This document shows, in pieces, positions 1-10,920 of a stretch of 64,000 nt of DNA. A program made the position numbers and the translations under genes. Where the stretch lies: assembly GCA_029204225.1 (NCBI GenBank), contig CM055094.1, positions 24,948,541 to 25,012,540 of the forward strand. The letters are read 5' to 3'. Every line of letters starts with the position of its first letter. Position 1 is the stretch's first letter. Below the pieces are notes generated by a model. It was not told the DNA's origin, ran no database searches, and was given only the letters and a program-made list of their open reading frames with translations. Source of the stretch: Diphasiastrum complanatum (Eukaryota > Streptophyta > Lycopodiopsida > Lycopodiales > Lycopodiaceae).

Positions 1-26
1 TGGCAGTACCACAGGAGGGAACTATG
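1..26. mobile_element. Right end of a GGTACC-family hAT MITE (cut by window edge)
   Basis: The first 26 bases closely match the right end of the MITE at 22186-22422 (GGCAGTACC, then GGGAACTATG) and stop at the CTATG terminus shared by the family. The rest of the element lies outside the window. The flank after it is not a clean AT run, unlike the array copies at 22-29 kb. Confidence 0.6.
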
Positions 27-861
27 ATACAAATGCTCAATATATGATATAAAAACAGTATATGAATTTCTATATACTATTTTTGGTTTAAAAAAGAAAA
101 AAATAATAAGTTTTAAAAATAATTGCAGGATATTCATCAAAAAAAATTGCAAAATATCTAGCAAAAATTGGGCCGATACATTCAATAGTATCTGACCAGA
201 ATAGGGTCCCTGTAGTGTTAAAAAAAAATTGAAAATCACCATCAGATCCCCCATAAAATTTGCTGCCATTTGACACCCATTTTGCCAAAAAAAAAAAAAA
301 AAAAAAAAAAAAAAAGCGTTCTGGGACAGCGTTCTAGGCAAAAATCTGGAACGTGTTCCAAAACAAGGGGTGCATCTTTGGTAGAAAGATATACAAAGTT
401 GATCTAAAACTTTAACTTTACTGATCTTGAGAGAAAGTAAATCACAATAACAACAAAAGGCATGTTGCTAAAATGCACCCAACTAACTACGCACAAAAAT
501 AAACACCATACCTCTACCAGGCTTATAGGTGTACTTCCTTAGCACTTGCTAGTTTGACACTTGCAGGCCGACACGTGGCACATGCATACCAACAACCAGC
601 TCATGCGACTTGGCACGTAAGCATGGCATACAAGAGTTTCCAAAAGCATTTAACATGTGGTCCACCTCCATATGTCACACATAGTATACCTCAACCTAAC
701 TCGCTAATCTGGATCTTAGAACAAAGAGAAGCCTAAGCATACATCTAAATTGCATTTGGCTTAGATCATTTCATATACTCATGACAATAGTATTGACTTA
801 CTGTGCACGTATAATTGCCATCCACATTTTGCCATAATCTTCTGTTTGTGCTATATTGTGC
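27..861. other. AT-rich stretch with poly(A) tract, no gene seen
   Basis: I see no supported coding region. A run of 29 A residues lies at 287-315. Short open frames on both strands have no recognisable domain and no coding character. Confidence 0.5.
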
Positions 862-1022
862 GCGTCCACCCCAGACGCGGCCATTTCGCGTCTGCGTCCG
901 ACGTCGACATGGGGACGCATCCTTTTTTTTCTTTTCTTTTTTAAACTTTAATACACATTTATAAAACAAAAAAAGTGCGTCCACCCCAGACGCATCCCAG
1001 GATGCGCGTCCGCGTCCGGGTC
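862..1022. repeat. CG-rich island with 17-bp exact direct repeat
   Basis: GCGTCCACCCCAGACGC occurs at 862-878 and again at 977-993, with many further GACGC/GCGTC words between them in an otherwise AT-rich region. This could be the remnant of a non-autonomous DNA transposon with CG-rich ends, but I could not define termini or a target duplication. Confidence 0.45.
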
Positions 1023-1029
1023 CTCCAAC

Positions 1030-2760
1030 CTTTGATTTATTCATAGCTTCTAATTATAGCACTATTATGAAAAAGACGAGTTGGGATTAGCATCCTAAAA
1101 TACTTGGATATTCAATTAGTAATGATTGAAACCTCCTTTGGAAATTGCTCAAATAGGATACTGAAAGGTAGGAGTCTTTGAGTTCTTCATGTTTTCATAG
1201 CTCCATCTTTTCTTACTATTTTCTATATTTTTTAGGCAATCTTTACATCATTGATTTTATTGGGATTGTTAGAACCTCAGAAGTCTGTTCCAACGAAAAA
1301 CGAAACGTACTAGGTTGGAACATAGAGTCTAAAAGCAAAAAGAAAAAAAAAACTTATGGTCAACTGCAAGTGAAGAATGGTAACCAGTACAATTTATTGT
1401 AAATTTTGTTCATAAAATCTACAGGATAAAAAGGTTTTCGCAAGTTAGAATACCTTGTTATACTGCTATCAACTACGAGGTAATCATGAAGCTGCTGTTT
1501 GATGTGATGTGCTCAATTCATGATCAGCTAATGTAAGAATAGAATTACATTCACATAATCAATCAACCTTTGAAAATGTATAGCTTATAGAGACAAATGA
1601 TATTCAATTGAGCTAAGGCACCTCGTGAACTCACTACTACCACGTGAGCAAAGACTAATCAGAAAGTTAAACTTATCCAATAAATCCCATGAACATGATT
1701 GTCATCATATATAGGGGGTGTTGAGCAATACTGTTATTCTCATTATATGGTGGTTATGCTTGAATCTGTATTGTTTCATCTGTAATGTTTCATGGTTTTT
1801 AGGTAATTTCATGGTTTTGTCAAGTTTGTCGTTGATTAATTCTATGGTGGCTAATTGTTAGTGTTTTACAGTTTTTAAAGTATTCCCCAAACAATGCATA
1901 ATTTAACCCCCCAAAACAATGCATAAAACCTTAAAACCCCCAAATTTATAATCTCCAAACCCAAACCCATGTTCCGGAATGGGCAACTATGGTTAGAACT
2001 AGAAATAAACAAGGCCTACTTTTTTCACGATTTTAGGATTTCATCACTTTTCTACTTATTTGTGTACAATTTTGGAGATATGTTACCTTATTATTCTTCA
2101 TTCGGTAGGGCACTACCAAATTTTTTACTGGTTTCTCTAAATTTCCACAAGTTGAATTATCTAAGATCCACTCTAGGGTACTTTTGGCATTTATCCTTCT
2201 CATGAATTTGCAATAAAATTTGAAAAATCTCATTACATTTCTCTTCCTCAAGATTGTTGTTAAGTAGGGCCATGTATCCATCAAGATTTTATTAAATTGT
2301 TGTTCTATTTTAGTTTTTGTTGTGTTGATCTACTCATGACTAGCACACCAGTCCATCACTTATCACTAATTTACTCTTAAGGTACTTATAGAGGACGCGC
2401 AAGTTAATTATTGCTTTATTGTCGCCATTTTTTTTTTCAAATGGATCCACCGTGGTTGGCTAAGTTGGTTAATTTGGCACCAAAGTTTCTTTGGCCCCAA
2501 GTTCAACTCCCCCCTTGGAAACCAAGATGCATTTGCTTGTCCAGAGGGTTGAGATCTTCACTATTCACTAGGGATCTTCACTATTCACCAGACAGTATAT
2601 TAGTAGTCGTGGCATTACATAAGAGAGTCATGGGATGTTTCAAATGACAAGGTGGCTTAGTTGATATAACTACTAGCACTATTGCTCTGAAGCGGGTCCC
2701 ACCCACTCTCTTGCTCAACTTGAATTTTGTAGTGTGAGCTCAAGGCAACTATCAGTCAAA
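1030..2760. other. AT-rich intergenic DNA, nothing identified
   Basis: Only short open frames without recognisable motifs occur here. No LTR, terminal inverted repeat or RNA gene could be supported. Confidence 0.4.
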
Positions 2761-2771
2761 GTGGTGGACAT

Positions 2772-3375
2772 GGATGTAGACTAGGTGACATAATGATTTC
2801 TATTCTTCTATATGCGGATGACATTGCTCTGGTCTCCACATCAAGAGAGGGGCTGCACCAACCTGTCAATCCATCACATGCCTATCGCAAGGAAAGGGGA
2901 ATCAAGGTCAATGTAAAGAAGACCAAGGCTGTGTTCTTTGATACAACTTGATCTCATGTGCACAAACAAAACTACTTTGGATGGACAACCACCATAATTT
3001 CTTCATATAAATACTTGAAGTTCCTCTTCATAGGTCCCACTTTTAGCATGAGACATGCGACCACTAGTCAATTAGGGAAGGGGCAATCCTCCCTAGTTGC
3101 CTTGGACAGGAGACACATCTTAAATGCAAGGAGTAAGAATCGTCTAATTGACACGTCGGTTACTCCCACAGATATGCACAAAGTCGAGGCTTGGCATACT
3201 AGATTGACTCAGATAGCTTTCACATTTCCAAATTTCCATGTTGTCATGGATTGTATGTGACAAAACCTTCATTCATGACCAAATTATAGTAATCAAGTTT
3301 GTTGTACCTCCTATAAAACTGGAGGCTCTCATTAGGCTCATTATGATAATATGAATATACAAGAACTTACTACCT
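2772..3375 (+). pseudogene. LINE reverse transcriptase fragment
   Basis: From 2772 one frame reads through a LINE RT core with the catalytic block LLYADDIALVS, followed about 30 residues later by a GIKVNVKKTKAVFF-like segment, the usual order in non-LTR retrotransposon RTs. A stop at about 2950 breaks the frame. The frame at 2958-3260 continues the downstream RT region (SYKYLKFLFIGPTFSMR, then ARSKNRLIDTSVTPT), which matches the LINE at 51.8-52.0 kb. A last piece near 3290-3370 (KFVVPPIKLEALIRLI) matches the segment just after the RT in the other copies. The 5' part and the tail are missing, so this is a dead internal fragment. Confidence 0.8.
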
Positions 3376-3499
3376 TTGTACATTTGGACAAGCCCTTTGG
3401 GGGTCTGTTAAAGCTGACCAAAGTAAGGACACAATTAAGTGACAACACTCTGTAACCTCCCATCCACATACATACTATCATCTCACCCCCGTGCATTGG

Positions 3500-4802
3500 A
3501 GCTGCATGCTTAGGCCTCAAATAAGCTACAACATCCCATATTGACGCACCCTAGCATCGTCCTTCACGTATCCACAATTTGACGCAAGATATCGTCCTGG
3601 CCAAAGTATGTGGGAAACAAAGTTGCACGAATCGCAGTTCAAAAATACTTTAAAGTATGATGATCTGTGTACACATAAAACTCGGGGCCATATAAATAAT
3701 GTCTCCACACCTTGAGCATGTATCATAGCATACAACTCTTGCTCGTGTGTAGGATATCTCTGTTGAGCTGGTGTCAACTGGTCTACCCTCTTGGCTCAAC
3801 ACTGCACCCAAGACAATGCCACTTGCATCCGTCTCTAGGTCAAAAGGTTTCTGGGTATTCACAATTTTCAGGACTGGAGCCGTGGCCACAAACTCCTTCA
3901 AGTTCTCAAAATGTTGCTGAGCTTCAGCATCCCATCGAACCACAGTGTTGTTTTTCCGTAACTGGTCTGTTAGAGGAGCAGCTATCCAGGAATAATTCCT
4001 ATTAGAACTTACAAAAGTCTAAGAAAGATTGTAATTGGCGGTCGCGGCCACTTCTTAACCACAGCCACCTTGGCTGGGTCAACCAAAATACCCTCAGCTG
4101 TCACTACGTGGCCCAAATACACAACTCTGTCTTCTGAGCATTGGCATACAAGACAGAAGCTTGTAACTTGCCCAATACGATCTTGAGATGAACCTCTTGC
4201 TCCTCGACCACTTTACTAAAAACCAATATATCGTCAATAAAATTAACGACAAACTTACCCATATAGTCTTGCAAGACATCGTTCATGAGCATCATGAACA
4301 TGGCTGGGGCATTGGTTAACCCAAATGGCATAACCAAAAACTCATAATGACCGAAATGGGCTTAGAAGGCCGTCTTCTGGACGTCTTCATCTCGAATCCG
4401 TATTTGATGGTATCCACTTTTGAGATCTATCTTATTAAAATGGTTGCACCTTGCAACCCATCCAGTAGATCATAAATCCTGGGCATCAGATACATGTGCT
4501 TTACAGTGATCTTATTCAATCCCCTGTAATCTACACACATCCGGAAACTACCATCCTTTTTCTTAACAAGTAAAATAAGAGAGGCGAAAGGTGAATAACT
4601 AGAACGGATGTACCCCATCTTGAGATACTCCTCCAACATCTTTCTGACTTCCTCTTCCTCTTTTAGGCTCATCCGGACTACATACCGGACTTGCCCATGG
4701 AACGAGCGCAATACGATGATCAACGTTCCGACTAGGCGGCAATCCCTCTGGCATATTACTAATTAGCACGTGTTTAAACTGAGTGCGGATGGACTTCTCC
4801 AT
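3500..4802 (-). pseudogene. Ty3/gypsy pol fragment: RT and RNase H
   Basis: Read on the minus strand from 4802 down, this starts with the pre-RT motif EGLPPSRNVDH, then RT blocks KKKDGSFRMCVDYRGLN and [10 protein letters not shown] and the catalytic FIDDILVFS, followed by RNase H (DASGIVLGAVLSQEGRPV, then the HEQELYAMIHA block). The domain order is that of Ty3/gypsy Pol. Several frame changes separate the blocks, and integrase is absent: downstream sequence beyond about 3500 is LINE. The gag-protease part of the same element lies at 4968-5747. This is a truncated, inactive copy of a different family from the element at 11852-18041. Confidence 0.88.
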
Positions 4803-4967
4803 CTCACTTGTTGGGTCACATCTAGGCTGTAATGAAAATGCATGTGGACTAGGGGATGGAAAAGTAAATGAAGCTTCTTGTGGTTTATCAGTGAGTGTGC
4901 CTATCTAATTATTATCAACATAAGAATCAAAACTGGAATCAACATTCACATAACAAAACCACAAATA

Positions 4968-5747
4968 CTAAATCTCCATTCTCTTTATTTGCATACAGGT
5001 AACAAGAGGACCCTCAACAAATGGTCTCTCCCCCTTTAAGACATGAGACATACACTCATGCCCAAACTTATACACATGTTGCTTAAAATCTATAGGGGGC
5101 TGCTTACTTGCATGCCACCGCTTACCAAGTACAATATCAAACTTAGCTAGTTTAGTAATTTCAAAATCTAGCTTCTCGGTAGACGTCTGAATAGAAAAAG
5201 ACGCCCAAGAGATTCTTTCATCCCAAACCTCTGTTTCCTTACCATCTGGCATCTCAACAGTATACCGGGAATCAGATGGAACAGTAGCTAAGCGAAACTT
5301 CCTCACCACGCAAGAATTGATAATATTATGCGAGGAACCGGTGTCAAACAAGACGAGCACGTCATGACCTTCCAGCTTCCCCCTCAAGTGTATCAGTTCA
5401 CTATCTAGAAACTGATAAGCTTCACGCGTCTTGGTGGACAAATAACAAATTGGTGCCTCTAGAACAAGCTTCCGCACCGAAATAGTCATGACACGACGAG
5501 TGTCCTCACCATCACTTACAAACAAGTCATCCAAAATTTCCCCATCCTTGCCCTCATCTTGACGTTGCATAGCATGGAGCTTCTTGCCCGTACGTCGAGG
5601 ACAATCCTTGAAAAGATGCTTGCCAAGACAGAAAAAGCATAATCCGTCTTTCTTGGCCTTTTCCTTTTGCTCAGGACTAAGGCGAGACTTGTCGCAAGCA
5701 CGACAAGCCATAGGAGATCCCGCCTTGCGCTTCAAAGTCTGCTGCAT
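4968..5747 (-). pseudogene. Ty3/gypsy gag C-terminus and protease (truncated)
   Basis: This open frame of 259 codons begins inside gag, just before a zinc knuckle, and runs into the aspartic protease. The knuckle CFFCLGKHLFKDC has spacing C-x2-C-x3-H-x4-C, one residue short of the usual x4 spacer seen in the other Ty3 copy here. The protease active site is LFDTGSSHNIIN, a normal DTG triad, followed later by DIVLGKRWH, the second conserved protease block. The 5' end of gag and the LTR are missing: the sequence is cut at about 5765 where a LINE 3' end begins. A gap with no clear coding follows before the RT frame. Confidence 0.85.
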
Positions 5748-5772
5748 CTGGATAGGATCCTTCTGCGAAACC

Positions 5773-5830
5773 TATGTGCACACTACCTTTTCTTAGTCCT
5801 ATGTACCTTAGGGTATTCAAGGACATTAAT

Positions 5831-5891
<61 letters not shown>
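5773..5891 (+). mobile_element. LINE 3' end with CT tail (heavily 5'-truncated)
   Basis: About 60 bp of 3' UTR matches the other LINE copies: a TTAGTCCTAT block, a hairpin at 5803-5816 (GTACC, loop TTAG, GGTAT), then GGACATTAATAAAA. A (CT)n tract at 5835-5891 forms the tail. The next LINE copy begins at the base where the CT run ends. Confidence 0.8.
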
Positions 5892-5896
<5 letters not shown>

Positions 5897-6651
5897 GTCT
5901 CCTTTCTACATTCGTTATTCAGATTACTGACTTACCTGCTGGCACTCCTCAGTATATTCGTGGCCATTTGTACAAAGCGTATCTTCAGAGCACGTGGCGA
6001 GGTCCACAGAGGACAAAGACTGAGTTTTATCATACACATTTTCTATCTCGGGATCCGGTTGGGTGTCCTATAATACCTGGATATTTGGTGAAGAGTATCT
6101 CACATAGACTGCGGATTGTGATGGGTCAGTTTCGTATTTCCTCACACCAGCTAGCCATTGAGACTGGCAGATATAGTAGCACACCGCGAGATGCTCGGAT
6201 CTGTGGTATGTGTAATACACACGAGGTAGAGGATGAGTTCCATTTTCTCTTCAGATGTCCTAGACGTCAGAGACAGTGTAGACACCCAGAGAGACGACGA
6301 GCCCATAGGCCACAGCCCACAGCTCCACGGCAGCAAAGACAACACCGACAGTTCACTCAGAGACAGAGATCTACAGCCCGTCGTCCAGTGACAGTTTCAC
6401 AGCATACTATACACCATTTTTTTACCGGTGGAGGGACATCTACTTTATCATGATGATGGACTGTGACTTTGCTAGCCATCTTCTGGCTTTTTTTTGTTTA
6501 GCAGTTATTGTTTCTATAGATGTTTGAGGTTTTACGCTCCTATTGTGCATACTTGACATGTACCTTTTATTAGTCTTATATACCTTAGGGTATTTCAAGG
6601 ACATTAATAAAGATCTTTGTTTCTTTCTTTCTTTCTTTCTCTCTCTCTCTC
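5892..6651 (+). pseudogene. LINE 3' portion with zf-RVT domain and CTTT/CT tail
   Basis: This 5'-truncated LINE copy starts directly at the end of the preceding CT tail. It encodes the region after the RT (GTPQYIRGHLYKAYL, TEFYHTHFL) and a zf-RVT-type zinc-binding segment (GQFRISSHQLAIETGR, then ICGMCNTHEVEDEFHFLFRC, with a C-x2-C...H-x4-C pattern). An Arg/Gln-rich tail follows to the stop near 6453. The 3' UTR carries the family hairpin (6580-6593, ATACC/GGTAT), GGACATTAATAAA, and a mixed CTTT and CT tail at 6619-6651. The frame at 5968-6453 is open, but the copy lacks endonuclease and RT and cannot be autonomous. Confidence 0.85.
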
Positions 6652-7371
6652 ACAAAACACACAAACACACATCAAAGCAAACAAGAAGAGGAGAGAGAGA
6701 GAGGCTTTTCTAGGGTTATCAGAGTGCGGGAGTCTTTTTAAAAAGATCTAGCCGTTAAATCTCTTTGATGTAAAAAGACAAAATGAGCGCGATGATTTTT
6801 TCTACCATATGACCAGAGCGATTTTGCAGATTCCACTTGGATAAAAAGTTATCAAACTTATTCTGGCCAGTCTGTTTGAAAAGTGAGAATAAAGTGATTT
6901 TTGATCAAGAATTTTGGAGCCTGTAGAGAACGATCCAACCATTAGATCTATATACTATAAAAGGACAAAATGGGTGCAATTATCTGATACACATTTTGAC
7001 CGGCGCGATTTTTCAAATTCTGTTGAGATCAAAAGTTATTGGAGTTTTTCTGCTATGACCGATGGAGGGAGATGAAGATGGAACTGGTGAAGGAGACCTT
7101 CACCTCAGCTTGCAGCCAGAGATGGGGAGAGGTAGGGCACCCTCCTTCCAGGGATCTAAAGCTGACTTTCCAGCTTTGAATAGATGTGTTTTTTCAAAAG
7201 AAAGAGAGAAAAACCAGTCAGCACGAAGGGAGAAGCAAGAGGAAGCAAGACAAATGTAACTCCTCTCATCTTCTTCGTCTTTCTCCTCCTCCTCATCATC
7301 ATCTTCTTCTTCTTCTTCCTCCTCATCCTCCTCCTCTTTTCCTCTTCTTCCTCTTCTGTTTCTTCTTCACC
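6652..7371. other. No gene identified; pyrimidine-rich tract
   Basis: A CT- and CTT-rich stretch lies at 7261-7370. The open frame at 7062-7259 has no recognisable domain. Nothing else was supported. Confidence 0.4.
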
Positions 7372-7625
7372 TATAACCTAAAACGTAATGCTAAAGGCTA
7401 ATGCGTAATGCATAATGCCTAAAGCCTAATGTAATGCGCCGTAAAGGGCCATTATAGAGGACATAGACACACACACCCTAAAACACACACACACGCATCC
7501 CTAATGGTAATGCCTAAAGCCTAATGTTAATGCGTAATGCCTAAAACCTAATGCTTAACGTGTAATCGTAATGCCTAAAACCTAATGCCTAAATCCTAAA
7601 GCCTAATGCCTAAAACCTATTGTAA
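7372..7625. repeat. Degenerate 7-bp telomere-like array
   Basis: Units such as TAATGCC, TAAAGCC, TAAAACC and TAATGCG repeat with a period close to seven at 7372-7440 and 7500-7625. They resemble the plant telomeric unit TAAACCC (CCCTAAA) after mutation. A third block with true TAAACCC units is at 8819-8882. Confidence 0.65.
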
Positions 7626-7672
7626 ATCTAAAAAATGGAAGAGGGTGAGAGAAAGGAGACTGGTTGGATTTG

Positions 7673-8372
7673 TGCTAGAGATGTCAAAACCTCGGACGGA
7701 AGGTGGCCACAGGTTCGTGGGCTTGGCATGAACTCATTGGACTAGGTGCAACTCAACTTGGACGTCGTTTTCCTGAAAACGTCCTTCGTGCCGGATGGAG
7801 CGCCATTATGGCACAAGAATGGACTACTTTTTGGCATTCCAAAGAAGTGGTCTAATATCGTCGAACAAGCTCTGTGTTGCATGTCGTCTGCTGTTCCGTC
7901 CAGTGCTGCACGCTGAGACGAACCCGCAACAACAAATTGGGCTAGCGCACAAGAATGGACTACTTTTTGGCATTCCTATAAAGTGGTCCGTTCGATGGTG
8001 CACGCCGAGACGAACCCGCAGCAACAAACTGGGCTCCAAACAGTTCCATACTCACAGAGAAACGTGCGTCCGAGCTGGAAACCCTAAAAGCAATATCGGA
8101 AACCTAGGCATGTCGGACCGGAAACCAGATTCGCGCTAGAGATGTCAGAACCTCGGATGGGGTGGCCACAGGTTCGTAGACTGGACCAGTTGCAGCTCAA
8201 TACGGACGTCGTTTGCCTGAAAACATCCTTCATGCCGGAAGGAGCGCCATTTAGGGCACAATAAATGGACCACTTTTCGGCACTCCCAAGAAGTGGTCCA
8301 GTATCGCCGAACGGGCGTCTTGCATGTCGTCTGTTTTGTCCAGTGTTGCACGTCTAGACAAACCCGTAGCAA
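7673..8372. repeat. Two diverged direct repeats of about 240-260 bp
   Basis: The segment 7673-7932 recurs at 8133-8372 with many substitutions and small indels. Shared words include GCTAGAGATGTCA at the start, GGAGCGCCATT in the middle and TGCATGTCGTCTG near the end. A third partial copy lies at about 7948-8030 (ACAAGAATGGACTACTTTTT). The unit has no open frame of note and lies between telomere-like heptamer blocks. It may be a subtelomeric-type satellite unit or an LTR relic. Confidence 0.6.
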
Positions 8373-8818
8373 AAATGTGTGTGTATGTCTATGGGATTGA
8401 GGGTGTGTGTATGTATGTCTGTGTAGATGGTGCAGGTTGTGGTAAACTATAGGATATTTGTGCAAGAGACAATAGAGCTATTCTGTTTTGGAGATGATGT
8501 TTATCCATGCAGTATTATCTAGGTGATAGAGCAATTCACCCAATTTCTGTACTATCAACAACTTTACGGATATTTTCTTCCTCGAAAGAGATTTTTAGTG
8601 ATAAATGTACATGAATTTGGTAGTAATATGAAGTTATATTTAAAGGATATGTCAATTGTGAGACGAAAAGTACAAACAATGTTGGATTTGATGGTGTACA
8701 CATTGGTACTTAAAAATGACTGTATTTTAATTTTGTATAAATCTGAGTTTGAATTTTGTGTAAATCTTTTATTTCTAAATTGATGCCTAAACCACCCGTC
8801 AACGACGGGCTTACCCAC

Positions 8819-8882
8819 TAATGCCTAATGCCTAATGCCTAATGCGTAAAGCCTAAACCCTAATGCCGAAAGCCTAAACCCT
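8819..8882. repeat. Telomere-like heptamer array with TAAACCC units
   Basis: The run reads as consecutive heptamers TAATGCC (three times), TAATGCG, TAAAGCC, TAAACCC, TAATGCC, a variant, then TAAACCC. TAAACCC is exactly the plant telomere repeat read in one register. Confidence 0.7.
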
Positions 8883-9289
8883 ACAACAAACTTATTCGGC
8901 TAATTGGGATGTACACAGAATACCTACATCACGAGCAACAAGATTTTTAGTTTCCCAGGTACAAATCAGATTGGACGATGAGAGAAGACGCCGAAAGGAA
9001 CGAAGGGCCAAAAGTGAAGCATATGAATGAGGGGAGTAAGGCCCATACCCTCTTTTACACAACACTTTTCCACCTCAACTTACCCTTACTAGGTGGCAAG
9101 CCCAAAGGGCACCACCTAGCGTGTGCATGGCACCTACCTTATGTGGCAACCCTTATGAACACCACCTCACCCCCAAAGTCACCTAGTCACCACCCACCAA
9201 TGGTCACCTCACCCAAGTGACCCTTGGGTTAGTTAGTGTTCTTCTAGTACTCATGTTTATCATAATGTTGTACTACTACTGGCTCTTCA
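8883..9289. other. No gene identified
   Basis: The short open frame at 8978-9220 has no recognisable domain. The sequence is rich in CACC words. Nothing else was supported. Confidence 0.4.
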
Positions 9290-9419
9290 TCCGAATTTTT
9301 TATTTACCTCCATTTTACTTGTTTCACGAACATTCTATGCTCCCATATCATGAAAACACTTGAAATTACTCTTTTCAAACTTATGTACCCCTGGGTACCT
9401 AAAAGACCTTAATAAATCT
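9290..9419 (+). mobile_element. LINE 3' UTR relic without long tail
   Basis: The order ATGCTCCCAT, ACTTATGTACC, AGACCTTAATAAAT matches the 3' UTR of the other LINE copies. It includes the hairpin at 9385-9398 (GTACC, loop CCTG, GGTAC). Only a short TCTT remains where the microsatellite tail would be. Confidence 0.6.
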
Positions 9420-9792
9420 TGAAGAACTCAACTTGGAGGGGCCAGCAGTCATGCTTCTAATAGAGAAAGTTAACATGAAGCATAATTTTGTAATTAAATG
9501 TTGCCAAAAAAAATGTTGGAGCCCACCAGTACCAACATATTCTTGATCCAAATTGAAAGGCCACAATGAAAGAAAGAGTTTATGCAATGGACCTTACTAT
9601 CATAAACACTACAAGAATACCTTGCTTTGGAAGCCTCACAAACAAGAAAAGAACAAATTTGTAACGAGAATCACCAATAAAACAATCCTCTGAATCGGCT
9701 TGTCCATTTTAACTTTCCATAGCGTAGTAGCCAACTGCTTGCCCACGCTTTGTTTGCTCTCCCCTTGCCTATAAACAACTAACCAACTTGAA

Positions 9793-9796
<4 letters not shown>

Positions 9797-9885
<89 letters not shown>

Positions 9886-9903
9886 CTATATATATATATA
9901 TAT
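9797..9903. repeat. Compound (CT)n(AT)n microsatellite
   Basis: (CT)n at about 9797-9870 is followed by an AT run to 9903. The AT part directly abuts the CATAG terminus of hAT copy A. No LINE 3' UTR precedes this CT run. Confidence 0.9.
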
Positions 9904-10155
9904 CATAGTACCCTCTGGTACCACTGGTATGGTACCGCCGGTACCATATTAGTGGTACCGCCGGTACGGTACCGCCCTGGGATCCGCGGTACCAGGGCGG
10001 TACCATTTTTAATATTTTTTTTTATTTTTTAATATATTTTTAGTAATTTTTTTTTGCATATTAACTACCAAAAAAGGACAAAAAAAAGTAAAAAAAGGGG
10101 GTTCTGGGTGTAAAAAAAGAGGGTACAGTACATGATGCAGGGGACTGTTGCAATG

Positions 10156-10326
10156 GCACATGGGCACTGCGAGTGAGCAGACCGAGGGGCCAATGGGAGA
10201 CCAACACAGGGGGGTAGCATCACATGGGGGCAAGTACAGAGGCACATGGGCATTGTGGGTGAGCAGACCATGGGCCCAATGGGAGACCAACACAGGGGGG
10301 AGCATCACATGGGGGCAGGTACGGAG
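10156..10326. repeat. Two tandem subterminal repeats (86 and 85 bp), copy A
   Basis: Unit 1 (10156-10241) and unit 2 (10242-10326) both run from GCACATGGGCA through GGGAGACCAACACAGGGG to a GTACNGAG end. They sit between the left terminus and the small gene, so they may be promoter or transposase-binding repeats. Copy B has the same pair at 22695-22865. Confidence 0.8.
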
Positions 10327-10374
10327 GCACATGGAGGGATGATGGGGATCCACATGGCCGATCAGGCTGTGGGG

Positions 10375-10382
10375 ATAAATAG
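10375..10382 (+). promoter_or_regulatory. Possible TATA box of the small hAT gene (copy A)
   Basis: ATAAATAG lies 173 bp before the ATG, between the 86-bp repeats and a leader rich in GCTGTGAGAG words. It is conserved in copy B at 22914-22921. There is no transcript evidence. Confidence 0.4.
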
Positions 10383-10554
10383 GCACTCACAATGCCATTG
10401 TGGTCGGCATTTTCAGAGGCTGTGAGAGGGCTAGTGATAGACAGTGAGAGAGCAAGCGAGAGCCGGTGACAGGCTGTGAGAGGCTGTTTGAGAGCCAGGG
10501 TGCTGTGAGAGGGTGTTCAAGGATCAGGGTGCTGTGAGGAGAAGGTCGATCGAG

Positions 10555-10920
10555 ATGGCTGAGCGCATACCACCGAAGCCCGAGGGCGAAGCCAGGAGAA
10601 AGTTTGAGGAAGATATCCGAAGGCACAACGAGAGGCATCGGAAGCAAGAGGCAGATATCCGAGAGATGCTGCGACAGACTCGACAGAGAAATCCGGAACC
10701 GGAGCCACCCGCCCCCGCTGTGGATCCTGTCCCCGCTGTCGAGATGGATCTGGATGAGCAGATCGGAATGAATTTCACACGACGGCAGCTCATCATGGTC
10801 AGGGAAAGGGCGGCCAAACGTCGGGCTAACCAGGAGGCAGCTCGGGCTAACCGGGAGGCAGAGCAAGAGCGACAAAACAATGCACCAAACGAGGGCGAGG
10901 AGTCGGTGGAGGATCAGTGA
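10555..10920 (+). CDS. Small charged accessory protein of the hAT-like element, copy A
   Basis: An intact 121-codon frame. The ATG at 10555 was chosen because the longer frame upstream has only a GTG. The protein starts MAERIPPKPEGEA. An Arg/Glu-rich helix-like segment follows (about residues 14-50: EEDIRRHNERHRKQEADI), then a Pro-rich linker (PEPEPPAPAVDPVP), a second charged helix (about residues 75-110, RRANQEAARANREAEQE) and an acidic end (GEESVEDQ). I recognise no family; coiled coil and nucleic-acid or protein binding are plausible. It points towards the transposase and is carried by both full copies. The five base differences from copy B that I saw include four amino-acid changes, so selection between these copies is not evident. 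Confidence 0.6.
   Translation: MAERIPPKPEGEARRKFEEDIRRHNERHRKQEADIREMLRQTRQRNPEPEPPAPAVDPVPAVEMDLDEQIGMNFTRRQLIMVRERAAKRRANQEAARANREAEQERQNNAPNEGEESVEDQ

Noticed and set aside
5774-5930. Open frames made of Leu-Ser repeats over CT tracts (also at 43157-43342 and 53137-53476), and Cys-Val repeats over TG/CA tracts (54452-54753, 59618-59836)
   Set aside because: They are translations of dinucleotide repeats without any domain, not genes.
7062-7259. Charged 65-codon open frame
   Set aside because: Too short, purine-rich, no homology recognised and no conserved counterpart in the window.
9797-9870. CT run as another LINE tail
   Set aside because: No 3' UTR hairpin or ATTAATAAA motif precedes it directly. 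The nearest LINE 3' end relic stops near 9419.
9904-10010. CRISPR-like regular repeats (GGTACC words)
   Set aside because: Spacing is irregular, the words are palindromic arms of a transposon, and the genome is eukaryotic.
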